This document shows, piece after piece, positions 17,680 to 27,823 of a stretch of 64,000 bases of DNA. The stretch is from Verrucomicrobiales bacterium (GTDB lineage Bacteria; Verrucomicrobiota; Verrucomicrobiia; Verrucomicrobiales; DEV007), in the NCBI GenBank assembly GCA_029212615.1, contig JARGPJ010000004.1, positions 186,001 to 250,000 of the forward strand, read 5' to 3'. The position numbers and the translations under genes were made by a program. The stretch's first letter is position 1. Every line of letters starts with the position of its first letter. The notes under the pieces were generated by a model. It did not search any database. It worked only from the letters and a program-made list of their open reading frames with translations, and was not told where the DNA came from.

Positions 17680-18528
17680 ATGAATTTCATTCGTCGGCAC
17701 GAAGTCTGGGTATTTTTATCGCTCCTCGTTCTTTCAAACGCACTCTTCGTGACCTTGATCATGAAAGGCGTCCTTCCCGAGGGCGTATACGGGATGGGGC
17801 GCTTTGCCTTGCTTGGTTCGTTGCTGTTTGGTCTAATTTTACTAGTGCGGGGATGGAGCGGTTTGAGGGAGATGCTCCGGCCGATGGTAGAATGGAGGCG
17901 TTCGCCGGTGCTTTATCTTTTTGCGATGGGGTGGACGATTGCGATTTGTATCGTCGTGCTCACGCTGAAGGGCTTCGTGACGGGTGATTTTCTGACGGTT
18001 TCTGAGCTGGCAGCCGGATTGAGTGGATTGGCGCACCCGAAACTGCTCATCACTTTGCTGGTGAGTTCCTTCATCGGGGAAATTGTCTGGGTGAGCTATG
18101 CGCTTCGGAAACTCTCTGAGAAGTTAACCCTCTATCTCTCGGGATTGATCGTCGGGGTGTTTTGGACGCTATGGTGGCTTCCGATGTCGATCTATAACTT
18201 TGGGATTATTCCCGATCTACCGATCCTTGCGCTGCTTTTCAACCAGATGGGAATCGCCGTGATGTGTGCTTTTGTTTATCACCACACGCGGAGCGGGTTC
18301 CTGGTTCTCGTCATGCAGTTGGTTTTTAACGGGACCATTCTCGTTTTTCCGGTGACGCCGGGTGAAGGTGGCGCGAATACCTACTGGGCGTTTGCGTTGA
18401 GCTATTTCACTGCGGCGACCCTGCTCTTTTTGAGATTCGGGCCGGGGCCGATGCTTTTCCGTCGCCGCAAGGGCGTTGAAGGTGCTCCGGCTTCACCGGA
18501 AGGAGACGCTCATCTGTTTGGCCATTGA
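17680..18528 (+). CDS. CPBP-like membrane protein lacking the protease residues
   Basis: 282 residues with about eight TM segments. The layout matches CPBP (Abi) proteins, but the three catalytic motifs are altered. EExxWRGYL is replaced by GEIVWVSYALRKL, with the first Glu and the Arg gone. The second motif, normally WHLP, is WWLPM. The third, normally HAAFN, is MQLVFN. So the proposed Glu and His active-site residues are absent while the flanking sequence is kept. It is probably a pseudoprotease or a substrate-binding homologue. An intact CPBP protease is encoded at 525-2129. The gene stands alone. Confidence 0.7.
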   Translation: MNFIRRHEVWVFLSLLVLSNALFVTLIMKGVLPEGVYGMGRFALLGSLLFGLILLVRGWSGLREMLRPMVEWRRSPVLYLFAMGWTIAICIVVLTLKGFVTGDFLTVSELAAGLSGLAHPKLLITLLVSSFIGEIVWVSYALRKLSEKLTLYLSGLIVGVFWTLWWLPMSIYNFGIIPDLPILALLFNQMGIAVMCAFVYHHTRSGFLVLVMQLVFNGTILVFPVTPGEGGANTYWAFALSYFTAATLLFLRFGPGPMLFRRRKGVEGAPASPEGDAHLFGH

Positions 18529-18551
18529 GGATACCATTTTTCAGTCGGCAT

Positions 18552-18785
18552 CTACGGCTCTTCAGAAAGATCCCGCACATACCACTCTTCGACTTTTCTT
18601 CGTGCCCAAGGTGTCTGGCGGAGAAATTTGAGGCTCGAATTGATGGTGGGATCAAACATGAAACAGCGGATCTGAATCTCTTCGGCGAGTTTCTTCCATC
18701 CGTGTCGCTCGACGAGTGTTTCGAGAATTTTTTTCAGAGTGATCCCGTGAAGGGGATCATTGGGGTGTGACGGCTGAGTCGACAT
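18552..18785 (-). CDS. VF530/DUF2132 family small DNA-binding-like protein
   Basis: 77 residues. The family signature is complete: NDPLHGITLKKILETLVERHGWKKLAEEIQIRCFMFDPTINSSLKFLRQTPWARRKVEEWYV. VF530 structures show a compact helical fold suggested to bind DNA. Function is not established. It converges with the CPBP-like gene and lies 38 bp downstream of the hydrolase gene on the same strand side. Confidence 0.9.
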   Translation of the reverse strand: MSTQPSHPNDPLHGITLKKILETLVERHGWKKLAEEIQIRCFMFDPTINSSLKFLRQTPWARRKVEEWYVRDLSEEP

Positions 18786-18823
18786 GAGAAGATCAGCTTA
18801 GCTGCTCCGTGGCGTCGTGCCAC

Positions 18824-20290
18824 TCAGTTCAGGTCTATCGAGGAATAAGGGCCGGAAAAGGTGAGCGCTAAGCCGTTCTCGAGATGACGATGTCGCGTCA
18901 CCACATCGATGCGCCGGGGGCTTGTTCCCTCAGGCAGTGAAAATTTTGCCTCGTATTTCCCTGCCTTGATTTTTTTCATGGGGACGGTCTTCCAGACATC
19001 AAACTCGAAGTCGAGGGTGTAAGGACCGGAACGGTCGATCGAATAATAGACTTCGTTCGTTATCGGCTCGGTTCCGGAAGGAAAAGTAGCGGTGACCGTG
19101 ACGGTATCCCCCGCGTTTTCGAGGCTTACTTCGGGAGTGTCCGGTATGGAACGCGCTTTTTCGAAGTGACTCAGGGCAAAACTCAGGAAGTTTTCCTCCA
19201 CTTCCGGCTGAGCCGGAACCCGTTTCGTGAATCCTGCCGTTGCCGGTCCGCCGTGTTGTCCTCCCGGAACGATGTAGAGAGGGAAGTCAGGGTGCTCTTT
19301 CCCTGCCTGTTTGAGGTTGGGGGAAACACTGTCATTGGTTCCCACATTCCAGAAAAAGGCGAGGCCGCGTTCCTCGACTTCCGGAAGGAAATTCGTGATG
19401 CGCGACGCGTCCCAAACCAGATCGGTCATTCTTTTCATGTCCTCCTCACTCCAGCCGGCTTCGGCGGCCTCCGCGAGAGTGACGCGATGATTTCCCCTTC
19501 GTTCTGACCGGTCCCGGAAGGCTTTCGCATGGACGGGGTCCGCCGCTTTAAGAAAGGCGTCGTTCGCCGCGAGGATCGATTCCGGTTCGGTGCCTTCAAC
19601 AAAAACGGGGGCGCCCGGATTCCCTGCGATGGGGGCGACTACCGGCATGATCGCCGTGAAACGGTGATCGATGATCCCGGCAACGGTTGAGGCGACGCCC
19701 CGTTTTGAGCCGCCCGTGGTGAGGACTTTTTCCGGCTGAAAGATCTCGGGTTCGGTCATTGCCGCCGTGAGCGCGCGCATTTGGCTCATCCCCCAAATCC
19801 ACGCAACGGAGTAGCGCGGGTGTTGAGTCTCGAGAAGCTTCTTCTTCATTCCAAGATGCAGTTCGCCGATCGGTTTCATCATGTCGATCGTGCCCATGCC
19901 GATGAGGACGACTCCGACGCCGTGATCCTTTAACAGGGTCAGCTGTCCTTTCGCGGGGAGGGTGGGACGTTCTCCAAGCCCCTGGTTTGCGACGACAAGG
20001 TTTCGGACGAGGCCCCCGTCAGCGGGAGCGTTCAAGGTCACGGGCAGTCTTACTTTCTGCCCCGGCCACCATTCGCAAACCGTGATTTCGAGAAGCTTTT
20101 GTTTCACGCCCGGTTCTTTTGCTGAAACGGTCCAGTCGCTCAGCACTTCGATGTCGAGAGATTCCGGATCACGGATGGCTTCCAGGTCGAAGAGTTCCTC
20201 TGCGTGGGCGGATAAGTTACCGACGTGAAGAAGGAATCCGAAACTGAAGAGGGTTAGGCGGTTGAGCCAACAGGGTTGAATGCGCTGCAT
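18824..20290 (-). CDS. Exported PhoPQ-activated pathogenicity-related (PqaA-like) alpha/beta hydrolase
   Basis: 488 residues with a signal peptide (LTLFSFGFLLHVGNLSAHA). The nucleophile region reads LTTGGSKRGVASTVAGIIDHRF, close to the GASKRGW signature of PF10142. A likely acid lies in FFWNVGTNDSVSPN and a base in VPGGQHGG. A C-terminal beta domain (about 385-485) is typical of the family. PqaA itself is a PhoP-regulated secreted protein of Salmonella. In PVC bacteria the family is common and its substrate is unknown. The start region overlaps the divergent RluA leader. Confidence 0.75.
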   Translation of the reverse strand: MQRIQPCWLNRLTLFSFGFLLHVGNLSAHAEELFDLEAIRDPESLDIEVLSDWTVSAKEPGVKQKLLEITVCEWWPGQKVRLPVTLNAPADGGLVRNLVVANQGLGERPTLPAKGQLTLLKDHGVGVVLIGMGTIDMMKPIGELHLGMKKKLLETQHPRYSVAWIWGMSQMRALTAAMTEPEIFQPEKVLTTGGSKRGVASTVAGIIDHRFTAIMPVVAPIAGNPGAPVFVEGTEPESILAANDAFLKAADPVHAKAFRDRSERRGNHRVTLAEAAEAGWSEEDMKRMTDLVWDASRITNFLPEVEERGLAFFWNVGTNDSVSPNLKQAGKEHPDFPLYIVPGGQHGGPATAGFTKRVPAQPEVEENFLSFALSHFEKARSIPDTPEVSLENAGDTVTVTATFPSGTEPITNEVYYSIDRSGPYTLDFEFDVWKTVPMKKIKAGKYEAKFSLPEGTSPRRIDVVTRHRHLENGLALTFSGPYSSIDLN

Positions 20291-20396
20291 CCTGTCACCT
20301 CACCGGAAAACGGGTCTTTCGTCAACGGGGCGATGGATAGAAACTGGACGACGAGTTCAAGGAATGGAACGAGTATTCCGACTGGTCCCTGATCCT

Positions 20397-21332
20397 ATGA
20401 GTGAAAAATTTACTGTCGAAGAAGATGGAACTCTCCTTCCTTTTCTTTTTGAGAAACTCCCCGAAGTGAAGCGTACTAAAGTCCGGCAGTGGCTGAAGTT
20501 TGATGGAATTCAGGTGAACGGAAAGGTGGTGAAGCATTCCAATCACCCGCTCACGGCGGGCGATGTCGTTACTCTGGCACCGACGCCGAAGCCTCCTCCG
20601 GGCCCGGCGCTTCCTGCAGGCATGAAATTGATACACGAGGACGCGTCTGTCATCGTGATCTTTAAACCGGCTAAACTTCTTTCGATTGCAACGAAGGCGG
20701 CGGGTGATGTCACTGCCTACTCGGAGCTGACGCAATATGTGAAGGAGACTCACCCGCGCGGCAGGGATCGGATCTGGATCGTGCACCGTCTCGACCGGGA
20801 TACTTCGGGGCTGATGGTGTTTGCCCGGAGTGAAGAGGCAAAGGCTGAACTGCAGAATAATTGGAAGCGCGCTTCCAAAAAGTATCTCGCGGTTGTCGAT
20901 GGAGTGCCCCCCGCCAAAAGCGGGACTCTGCGCAGTCATTTAGATGAGTCGAATAAGCTTCGGGTCTACAGCTCGCCAAAAAGTGAAAACACCCGCGAGG
21001 CAATAACGCACTATAAAGTGCTGCGGAAGACGGAGAAGCGTTCTGTGCTTGAGCTGACGATCGAGACCGGCCGTCGTCATCAAATCAGGGTTCAGCTTGC
21101 TGATATCGGCTGTCCCATCATCGGTGATGATAAGTATCACCCTGATTCAGATTTGCCGAAGGCTGACCGGCCCGTCAGTGAGCGGCCGAAGCGCATGGCG
21201 CTCCACGCGGCGGAGCTGAGTTTTCCTCATCCGGAGACGGGAGAGCTCATGAAGTTTTCGTCTGGGCTGCCGGTGGAGATGGCGCGAATGATGAAATCTT
21301 CGACCCGCCATGAAAGACGGCGGAGCCAGTAG
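20397..21332 (+). CDS. RluA-family pseudouridine synthase
   Basis: 311 residues from the ATG at 20397; an ATG at 20364 is also open. An S4-like RNA-binding domain comes first (LFEKLPEVKRTKVRQWLKFDGIQVNGKVV). The catalytic domain follows, with RIWIVHRLDRDTSGLMVFARS holding the catalytic Asp. The domain then continues with ETGRRHQIRVQLADIGCPIIGDDKY and a terminal RMALHAAELSFPHP. It isomerises uridines in rRNA or tRNA; which site (RluC, RluD or another) cannot be decided. The longer N-terminal frame overlaps the divergent hydrolase start. Confidence 0.92.
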   Translation: MSEKFTVEEDGTLLPFLFEKLPEVKRTKVRQWLKFDGIQVNGKVVKHSNHPLTAGDVVTLAPTPKPPPGPALPAGMKLIHEDASVIVIFKPAKLLSIATKAAGDVTAYSELTQYVKETHPRGRDRIWIVHRLDRDTSGLMVFARSEEAKAELQNNWKRASKKYLAVVDGVPPAKSGTLRSHLDESNKLRVYSSPKSENTREAITHYKVLRKTEKRSVLELTIETGRRHQIRVQLADIGCPIIGDDKYHPDSDLPKADRPVSERPKRMALHAAELSFPHPETGELMKFSSGLPVEMARMMKSSTRHERRRSQ

Positions 21333-21351
21333 GATTTCATTTGCACGGCAT

Positions 21352-22755
21352 CTATTGGGCCATGGCGCGCTGCGAGGCGATCGTCTTTTTGATCTCTTCA
21401 GCATCCCGGTCAAAGGTCACGTCGTCTGATTTGATCTCCCCCCGGCTCTGGAAATTGATGGCATAGCCGAGCGGTTGCCAAAGATCGACTATGGCTGTTT
21501 CCAGTGCTTCGTAGCTGCGTCCTCTCATGAGGTGGCGGGCGCGAGCTTCGGGTTCAGAGACACCGCTGAGAACTGATTCGAGGTAACGGCGGAAGTGGAG
21601 CCCGTTGGGGTGATCACGATGGCAGAAGTAGTCAACGAGGAGGAGCGCTTGATTGTATTGCAATTCACTGGCGGTGTCGCCGCTTTCAACGATTCGATTC
21701 CAGGTTTTGAAGTCCCGGGTCATGAGTTTCTCGAGGTGGACAAGATTCAATTTTCGCTCTTTCACGATCCGGTCACCGAGAATTCGTTTGTTAATATGAT
21801 AGGGTAAGGTGACGTGGGTGTTTTTGAAGAAGTAGGAGGCAGGAGATTGCTGCGTGGCGGCCATGTATTCGGCCATTCCCTCCGGAACCCAGGCGGGGAT
21901 GTCGAGGTAGATCAGCGCGGCGGTAGACTGATGGGTGATCTCATGGACGATGATGTCGTATTTCTGTAATTTCCGCGGCTTGTCGAATTCGAAGACAACA
22001 AGTTGGTGGTCCGGCTCGGTGAGGTATTCCGAGAAGACATGGACGACACCGGTGCGTGGGTCCCAGTAGCCCGCCGCGTTATCGACCGCCTTCGGGGAAT
22101 TTTCCGGCTCGATCACTATCTGCCTTCGTTCGCCGGTGGGGCGTCCCCAGTTTACGGGAAGCGGTAGAGGGAGTGATCTCAGCGCGCCGTCCACGGATTC
22201 ACAAATCGTGACAATGGATTTGAGTGAATCGCGATTGACGCCTGCCTTGTTCGTGATTTCGAAATGTTCACTCTTCCAGCGATTCGTGTCGTCGATTCTG
22301 AGCAGCGGCAGCTCGCTTCTGTTTCGCCATTCCCGGGGCCATTGGTGTTTCTTTAAGGGAATCGGGTTTCCGGCGACGCCATGGCGGGCTTCAGATTCCA
22401 CCCAGGAGAGAATCTTTTGACGGTCAGGCTCAGAGAACAGACTCAGTTTTACTTGAGCGACTCCCTGCGTTTTGAGAACGCGGAGTTGTGTCGTTTTCCG
22501 ATCGGCCGCGAGAATAACGGCATCTATTTCACTGTCATCAGCCAGTTCCCAGGTCGTCCCCATTTCATGAGTGACGTCTTTTGGAGTAGCTTCCGGGTCG
22601 TCCTGGTCGAGAGATTCAAGCCATCTTACGGCCAGGTTTTCACTGAAGGCGCTTCCAAATTGCTCACTCCCGCAGGCGAGGACGAATTCTCTGCCGGGCC
22701 GGAGGCCAAGGGTGAGAATGATCGTGAGAGCGAGAATGAACAGAAGGCGCTTCAT
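21352..22755 (-). CDS. Exported gluzincin-type metallopeptidase (DUF1570-like)
   Basis: 467 residues with an N-terminal signal segment (RLLFILALTIILTLGL). The zinc site is HEITH (H271, E272, H275), with a downstream WVPEGMAEYMA giving the third ligand E292. This is the gluzincin spacing seen in PVC DUF1570 peptidases. The central region YWDPRTGVVHVFSEY is also typical. It probably degrades or processes peptides in the periplasm. The start at 22755 is supported by a TATAAT box 20 bp upstream on the same strand. It converges with the RluA gene. Confidence 0.8.
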   Translation of the reverse strand: MKRLLFILALTIILTLGLRPGREFVLACGSEQFGSAFSENLAVRWLESLDQDDPEATPKDVTHEMGTTWELADDSEIDAVILAADRKTTQLRVLKTQGVAQVKLSLFSEPDRQKILSWVESEARHGVAGNPIPLKKHQWPREWRNRSELPLLRIDDTNRWKSEHFEITNKAGVNRDSLKSIVTICESVDGALRSLPLPLPVNWGRPTGERRQIVIEPENSPKAVDNAAGYWDPRTGVVHVFSEYLTEPDHQLVVFEFDKPRKLQKYDIIVHEITHQSTAALIYLDIPAWVPEGMAEYMAATQQSPASYFFKNTHVTLPYHINKRILGDRIVKERKLNLVHLEKLMTRDFKTWNRIVESGDTASELQYNQALLLVDYFCHRDHPNGLHFRRYLESVLSGVSEPEARARHLMRGRSYEALETAIVDLWQPLGYAINFQSRGEIKSDDVTFDRDAEEIKKTIASQRAMAQ

Positions 22756-23064
22756 GAGCGCTATAGATTATGGTAATTATAACCATCTGCAACTGTTAAT
22801 GGGAGGAGTGCTGCTTGCGATTCTTAACGCGCCGGCGGGGTTGAGGGATTCAGCGGTGCCGGGATTGTAGACGAGGACACGCTTGTCAGGAGCCGCTTGA
22901 TTCAAGGCCGGGAGGCATGGGAGATGATCCAGCCGGTGGTTGACCTCCAATAGCTTGAGAAAACAGCTCCGGGGTCATGAAAGGGCGCCAACCCGAAGTG
23001 GTACGCCGATTGAGCCGTCGAAAACTTTTTTGAGATAAGGCGGCAAAGAATATCATTTCACGGA
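22756..23064. other. 309-bp divergent intergenic region
   Basis: No gene is seen. The minus-strand TATAAT (22776-22781) lies inside an interrupted repeat ATGGT...ACCAT (22770-22786), probably the promoter of the peptidase. Upstream of the sigma gene I could not fit an ECF-type AAC/CGT promoter with the usual spacing. Confidence 0.5.
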
Positions 23065-23616
23065 ATGATAAAGCGTATGACATCGATGGATGACTCCAGG
23101 CACGAGTATTTTTTGCGCCGGTTCACGAGCTCCGAACCGGCTTTGCGGATATTTGTGCGGTCTCTTGTCCCGACGGTGGGCGATGCTGATGACGTTCTTC
23201 AGGAAGTCGCGATCACCTTGTGGAAAAAGTTCGGTGAGTTTCCGGGGGAGACTGAGGAAGAATTTCGCGCCTGGTCTTTTACGGTCGCAAAATTCAAGGT
23301 CCTTTCGTGGCGAAGGGATCAGGGCCGGGAGCGACTCGTGTTTGGCGACGATACGATTTCCCTGCTCGCACAGGAGTCGGAAGCACGATCCGGAAAGCTT
23401 TCAGCTCAGCGCGAAGCGTTAAAAACCTGTCTCGCCAAACTTTCCCCGGAACAGCGATCACTGGTTGAGTCAGCCTACGATGGCGGGACGAAAATTGAGA
23501 AGCTGGCGAGGAGCCTGGAACGAACGGCCATGTCGGTATACAAACAGTTGCACCGTCTCCGTATCGCCCTCGCCAAGTGCGCACGAGTTGAGCTTCAAAA
23601 GGAGGGATGGCAATGA
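23065..23616 (+). CDS. ECF sigma factor, Rhodopirellula/Verrucomicrobium type
   Basis: 183 residues. Region 2 is DADDVLQEVAITLWKKFGEFPGETEEEFRAWSFTVAKFKVLSWRRDQGR. Region 4 is CLAKLSPEQRSLVESAYDGGTKIEKLARSLERTAMSVYKQLHRLRIALAKC. This matches the TIGR02989-like sigma factors seen almost only in PVC bacteria. It probably controls its own operon. Its TGA overlaps the ATG of the FecR-LamG gene by four bases, so translation is coupled and the downstream protein is probably its membrane anti-sigma/sensor. Confidence 0.92.
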   Translation: MIKRMTSMDDSRHEYFLRRFTSSEPALRIFVRSLVPTVGDADDVLQEVAITLWKKFGEFPGETEEEFRAWSFTVAKFKVLSWRRDQGRERLVFGDDTISLLAQESEARSGKLSAQREALKTCLAKLSPEQRSLVESAYDGGTKIEKLARSLERTAMSVYKQLHRLRIALAKCARVELQKEGWQ

Positions 23617-25097
23617 CATCGAATGAGGAGCGATCCATCTGGTTGGAAGAGTATGTCAGGGGAGTGGCCACAGCTGAGACAATGGCGAAACTCGAGGAGG
23701 CGATTCTAAATGATCGCGCCTTTCGCGAGGAGTTTATCGATTACCTGAATGTGGACCTCGGGCTTCACTTAAATGCCGCCTCTTCTTTTTCTGAGGGTTC
23801 CTCAATTGCGGCGCTTCCGGAAATCAAGCCCCGGGTATCCCGCCGAACCTGGATAGGGGTGGCGGCGGCCCTGATTGTTCTTCTTGTCGCCGTGGCCGCT
23901 TTTCAACCGCCGCGCCCTTTTGCCACGATCACGAGTCGTATCGGTGCCGGGGCATTGGAAGCTGGCCTTGATCTGAATGGTGAGCGTTTTGAGCTGAAGC
24001 GGGGCATTGTCGAAATGCAGACGCAGTTGGGTGCTAAAGTGGTGGTGGAAGCGCCGGCTTCATTCCAGTTCGAATCGGTGAACCGGCTCCGACTGTTTCA
24101 GGGAAGGCTCGCTGCGAACGTTCCGGAGTCAGCTCAGGGATTCAGTGTTCTAACCGCAACCGGTACGGCGATCGATCTCGGGACAGAATTCGGGGTGGAT
24201 GTGAAAGAGAGCGGCGAATCTGAAATTCATGTATTCGAGGGAGAAGTGATCGCGGAATCAACTGACGGAGCTCGACAGAATCTCCGGGGCGGCGAAGCAT
24301 TTTCATTGAGTTCGACGGATGGTTTGTCTGAGGGGGTGAGGTCTGCAGCATTTGTCCTGCCTGAGGAATTTGCTCTTTTTCACCTGGATAATGCCGAAGC
24401 GATGCGAGCTCATTCGGATCACTTGTTAACCCGGTTGAAATCCGACCCGGCCCTGATCGCTTTACTGGATTTCGAGAATGACGGGGAGTTACCTTCGGGG
24501 CAATACCACCTGGTGCAGGGCCGCTGGCCGGGTTTACGGGCGCCCGAGTTTGTCGAGCAGGGCGATCACATGAAGCTGGATGTAGGCGGCGATCGGGACT
24601 GGAGTGAATTAACGCTCGCGGCATGGGTGCGTCTCGATCAAATGGGTTTGCCTTATCAATCACTGCTGCACACTGATGGATGGAGTCCTGAGAATCCGGG
24701 GCAGGTTCACTGGATGGTGACTCGATCCACCACCATGCGATGGGCGCTTTCTGCGAATACCCTTGCTCCCGGTTCCCGGGAATCTCATGGCTATCCTGAT
24801 TCGATCACTCCGGTCCTGCCCGCAAAAGGGCGTTGGGTTCACCTTGCGACGGTCTATGATTCCGGAGAAGGGAGCGTGAAGTTTTATCTGAATGGAAAGC
24901 TCGATAGCGAATCACGTCAGGAGGTGGCGCATCCTGCCCGTCTCGGGCAGTCGCAGATCGGAAACTGGGACAAGCGGGATCGAAAGCTGAGCGGTCGACT
25001 TGATGAGTTAATTATTCTCGGGCGGACGATGAGCGCCGCTGAAGTGCGTGAGTTGTATGAAGTCGGCAACCCTTATCAAAAGGTGGATAATTCATGA
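23613..25097 (+). CDS. FecR-LamG transmembrane sensor protein
   Basis: 494 residues. The ATG at 23613 is chosen because AAGGAGG (23599-23605) lies seven bases upstream and the start overlaps the sigma stop. A short cytoplasmic N-terminus (WLEEYVRGVATAETMAKLEEAI) resembles an anti-sigma domain. One TM segment follows (WIGVAAALIVLLVAVAAF, about 85-102). A FecR-like beta domain comes next (TGTAIDLGTEFGVDVKES...VFEGEV), then a LamG/concanavalin domain (about 300-490; FYLNGKLDSES, RLDELIILGRTMSAAEVRELY). It probably holds the sigma factor until a periplasmic or surface glycan is bound (inference). Confidence 0.88.
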   Translation: MTSNEERSIWLEEYVRGVATAETMAKLEEAILNDRAFREEFIDYLNVDLGLHLNAASSFSEGSSIAALPEIKPRVSRRTWIGVAAALIVLLVAVAAFQPPRPFATITSRIGAGALEAGLDLNGERFELKRGIVEMQTQLGAKVVVEAPASFQFESVNRLRLFQGRLAANVPESAQGFSVLTATGTAIDLGTEFGVDVKESGESEIHVFEGEVIAESTDGARQNLRGGEAFSLSSTDGLSEGVRSAAFVLPEEFALFHLDNAEAMRAHSDHLLTRLKSDPALIALLDFENDGELPSGQYHLVQGRWPGLRAPEFVEQGDHMKLDVGGDRDWSELTLAAWVRLDQMGLPYQSLLHTDGWSPENPGQVHWMVTRSTTMRWALSANTLAPGSRESHGYPDSITPVLPAKGRWVHLATVYDSGEGSVKFYLNGKLDSESRQEVAHPARLGQSQIGNWDKRDRKLSGRLDELIILGRTMSAAEVRELYEVGNPYQKVDNS

Positions 25098-27823
25098 AAC
25101 GCCTCTTCATCGCTTTGTCATGTTTCGTGGCGTTTCTGTCGGGTGAGGTGCTCCTGGCGGGTCCGGTTGATTTTGTCAAAGACGTCCGCCCGATTTTTCA
25201 GGCTCACTGTTACGACTGCCATTCAGAGGAGGCTCAGAAGTCAGGCCTGCGGTTGGATGTAAAATCCGCGGCTTTGACGGGAGGCGACAACCATGGTCCT
25301 GACATTGTTCCGGGGAAGCCGTCAGAAAGTCCCCTCATTCAGTTTTTGCTCACCGGGAACGAAGACGAAAGGATGCCGCCGAAGGGCCCCCGCCTTTCTG
25401 CTGACGAGATCGAAATTTTAACGGATTGGGTTCGCGAGGGTGCGGTGTGGCCCGATGGCGTCGATCTGGTGGAGCTGGAGGACACCAGCGATCACTGGTC
25501 TTTCAAGCCCATTGAGGTGGCGGAAGGTAAACACTCGATTGATTCCTTCATCGAAGCGTCGCTTCATAAAAACGGCCTCAGTCTTTCGCCGGAGGCAGAT
25601 AAGGTTACCCTGCTGCGTCGACTCTCTTTCGATCTCATCGGCCTGCCTCCCACTCCGGAGGAGCTGGAAGCTTTTCTCGCTGACGAATCACCTGAGGCTT
25701 ATGACGGGGTCGTCGAACGACTCCTCGATTCCCCCCGGTATGGCGAGAGGTGGGCGCAGCATTGGCTCGATGTGGTTCGCTACGCTGATACTCATGGCTT
25801 TGAAGTAAATACCGAGCGGAAGAACGCGTGGCCCTATCGGGACTATGTCATCGAGGCGTTCAATGCGAATACGCCGTGGGATCAATTCATTCGCGAGCAA
25901 ATCGCGGGCGATGCCATGGGGAAAGCGGAAGCGACCGGTTTTCTTGTCACGGCGGCTGCGCTTCTGCCGGGGCAGATCGGAAAAGATGAGGAATCGATGC
26001 GACTCGCCCGGCAGGATGAACTCGGTGAGATGGTGATTAACACAGGGGAAGCGTTTCTCGGGCTGAGTATTGGTTGTGCGAGGTGTCACGATCACAAATT
26101 TGATCCGATCTCAGCGCGTGATTACTACACGATGCAGGCCTTCTTTGCCGGGGTTCGTTACGGTGATCGTTCAGTTGTAGATCCTGTGGTCGACACGCGT
26201 GCTGCCGATCTTAACAAGCGCCTCCGTCCTCTTGATGAGGAACTGGATAGGTACCTCCTCAAAGTCGGCGGTGGCACTCTAAGAGCTTCGCTCAGTGCGC
26301 GTGCCAATATTGAGCGTTTTGCTCCGGTGAGAGCCACCGGGCTTCGGTTTACGGTTCACTCTACGATTTCGGAGAATCGTCATCAGCCTTATGTTGACGA
26401 ACTTGAAGTGTACAACGGGAAAGGTGAGAACATTGCGCGTCGTTCGAAAGCAATTTCAACAACAGGTAAACCGGAAGGCGCGATCGATGGGGTTTATGGT
26501 AACGAAAGCGCCTGGAAATCGAACCTAAAGGGCGGTGGGGTCATTGAGTTGGCGTTCAGGAAACCTGAGACGATCCAGCGGATACTGTGGGGGCGGGATC
26601 GAACAGGGAAGTATGCGGACCGGCTCGCTGAGACTTACACCTTCGAGATCAAGACTGAATCCGGCGAGTGGAGGAAAGTCGCGGACGATTCAGATCGTGC
26701 CCCCTTCGATCGCCGGAAAGCAAAAAAGGGTCTTTTCCAGCTGGCGGATATTTCCAAAGAGGATCACTCCCGTGCCCTTGAAGTGATCGCGGAGCGAACG
26801 CCTCTTGCAAGGGAGCTGGAGGGCTATGCTGAGAGCCGGCAGATGGTTTTTGCCGCGAAGTCAGGTTCGCCTGAGACGATGTACCTGCTCAACAGAGGTG
26901 ACCCGGAACAGCCCACCGATGTCGTCGCGCCGGCTTCTCTTTCTTTTCTCAACCCTGTCGAACTGCCTCGTGAATCACCGGATTTAGAACGCCGTAAAGC
27001 TCTTGCGGCGTGGATTACTGATCCTGAAAACCCACTTACCCCCAGGGTCGTTGTTAATCGTATCTGGCAATGGCATTTTGGTACCGGTCTCGTCGCGACT
27101 GCGAATGACTTCGGGAATCTCGGGGCGCTACCAAGCCATCCCGGGTTGCTTGATTGGCTTGCCGCGGAGTTTGTGAGGTCCGGCTGGTCAGTCAAAGATC
27201 TTCACCGACTGATCGTTTCTTCGAAAGCCTATCGGCAGAGACATGAGCTCCACGCGGAGGGCCTTGCCAAAGATGCCGATAACCGGCTTCTCTGGAGCTT
27301 TCCTTCACGTCGGATTGAGGCAGAAGCGATTCGAGACAGTATCCTCGCGGTGAGCAATCAGTTGGATCCGGCCATGTTTGGACGTGGATTCGATCTCTTT
27401 CATGCCCGCGGGGGAACCGGGGGGTTCAAACCGATCGAGTCTCATCAGAAGGAGGAAGGTCGTCGCCGCATGATCTACGCCTACAAAGTGAGGATGGAGA
27501 GGGAGGCGGTTTTCGGTGCTTTCGATTGTCCTGACGGGGGGCAAAGCGCGCCGCGTCGCAGTCAGTCGACTACTCCCATTCAGGCGTTGAACCTTTTTAA
27601 CAGTCAGTTCACCATCGATCTTGCCTCCGATTTTTCTACGCGAGTGAGACAGGAGGCGGGCGACAAAGCAGAGAATCAGATTCAACGGGCCTGGGAGCTT
27701 TGTTTCGGGCGCTCTCCTGAAGCTGACGAGTTACTCGATGCCGGGTACGTCGTTCGCGAGCACGGCCTGGAAACTCTCAGTCGTGTCATTTTTAACTCTA
27801 ACGAATTCCTGTTTCTTCCATGA
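25094..27823 (+). CDS. PSD1-type cytochrome protein (PSCyt1, DUF1549, DUF1553) with discoidin-like insert
   Basis: 909 residues, signal peptide at 1-22. PSCyt1 contains the heme motif CYDCH (C39, C42, H43). DUF1549 (about 170-370) contains a second CxxCH ([12 protein letters not shown]328). DUF1553 fills about 620-890 ([51 protein letters not shown]). Between them, about 400-550, lies an F5/8 type C-like insert ([27 protein letters not shown]). PSD1 proteins are PVC-specific, predicted periplasmic, and of unproven function. Redox attack on sugars is a published suggestion for relatives. ATGA overlaps join it to both neighbours. Confidence 0.9.
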   Translation: MKRLFIALSCFVAFLSGEVLLAGPVDFVKDVRPIFQAHCYDCHSEEAQKSGLRLDVKSAALTGGDNHGPDIVPGKPSESPLIQFLLTGNEDERMPPKGPRLSADEIEILTDWVREGAVWPDGVDLVELEDTSDHWSFKPIEVAEGKHSIDSFIEASLHKNGLSLSPEADKVTLLRRLSFDLIGLPPTPEELEAFLADESPEAYDGVVERLLDSPRYGERWAQHWLDVVRYADTHGFEVNTERKNAWPYRDYVIEAFNANTPWDQFIREQIAGDAMGKAEATGFLVTAAALLPGQIGKDEESMRLARQDELGEMVINTGEAFLGLSIGCARCHDHKFDPISARDYYTMQAFFAGVRYGDRSVVDPVVDTRAADLNKRLRPLDEELDRYLLKVGGGTLRASLSARANIERFAPVRATGLRFTVHSTISENRHQPYVDELEVYNGKGENIARRSKAISTTGKPEGAIDGVYGNESAWKSNLKGGGVIELAFRKPETIQRILWGRDRTGKYADRLAETYTFEIKTESGEWRKVADDSDRAPFDRRKAKKGLFQLADISKEDHSRALEVIAERTPLARELEGYAESRQMVFAAKSGSPETMYLLNRGDPEQPTDVVAPASLSFLNPVELPRESPDLERRKALAAWITDPENPLTPRVVVNRIWQWHFGTGLVATANDFGNLGALPSHPGLLDWLAAEFVRSGWSVKDLHRLIVSSKAYRQRHELHAEGLAKDADNRLLWSFPSRRIEAEAIRDSILAVSNQLDPAMFGRGFDLFHARGGTGGFKPIESHQKEEGRRRMIYAYKVRMEREAVFGAFDCPDGGQSAPRRSQSTTPIQALNLFNSQFTIDLASDFSTRVRQEAGDKAENQIQRAWELCFGRSPEADELLDAGYVVREHGLETLSRVIFNSNEFLFLP

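Noticed and set aside
22950..23020. ECF promoter (AAC ... CGTC) before the first sigma gene
   Set aside because: AACC and CGTC are present, but the spacing of about 23 bases does not fit the usual 15-17.
22886..23083. Minus-strand frame of 65 codons spanning the gap before the first sigma gene
   Set aside because: It overlaps the sigma start, has no recognisable motif and no good start context; likely chance.
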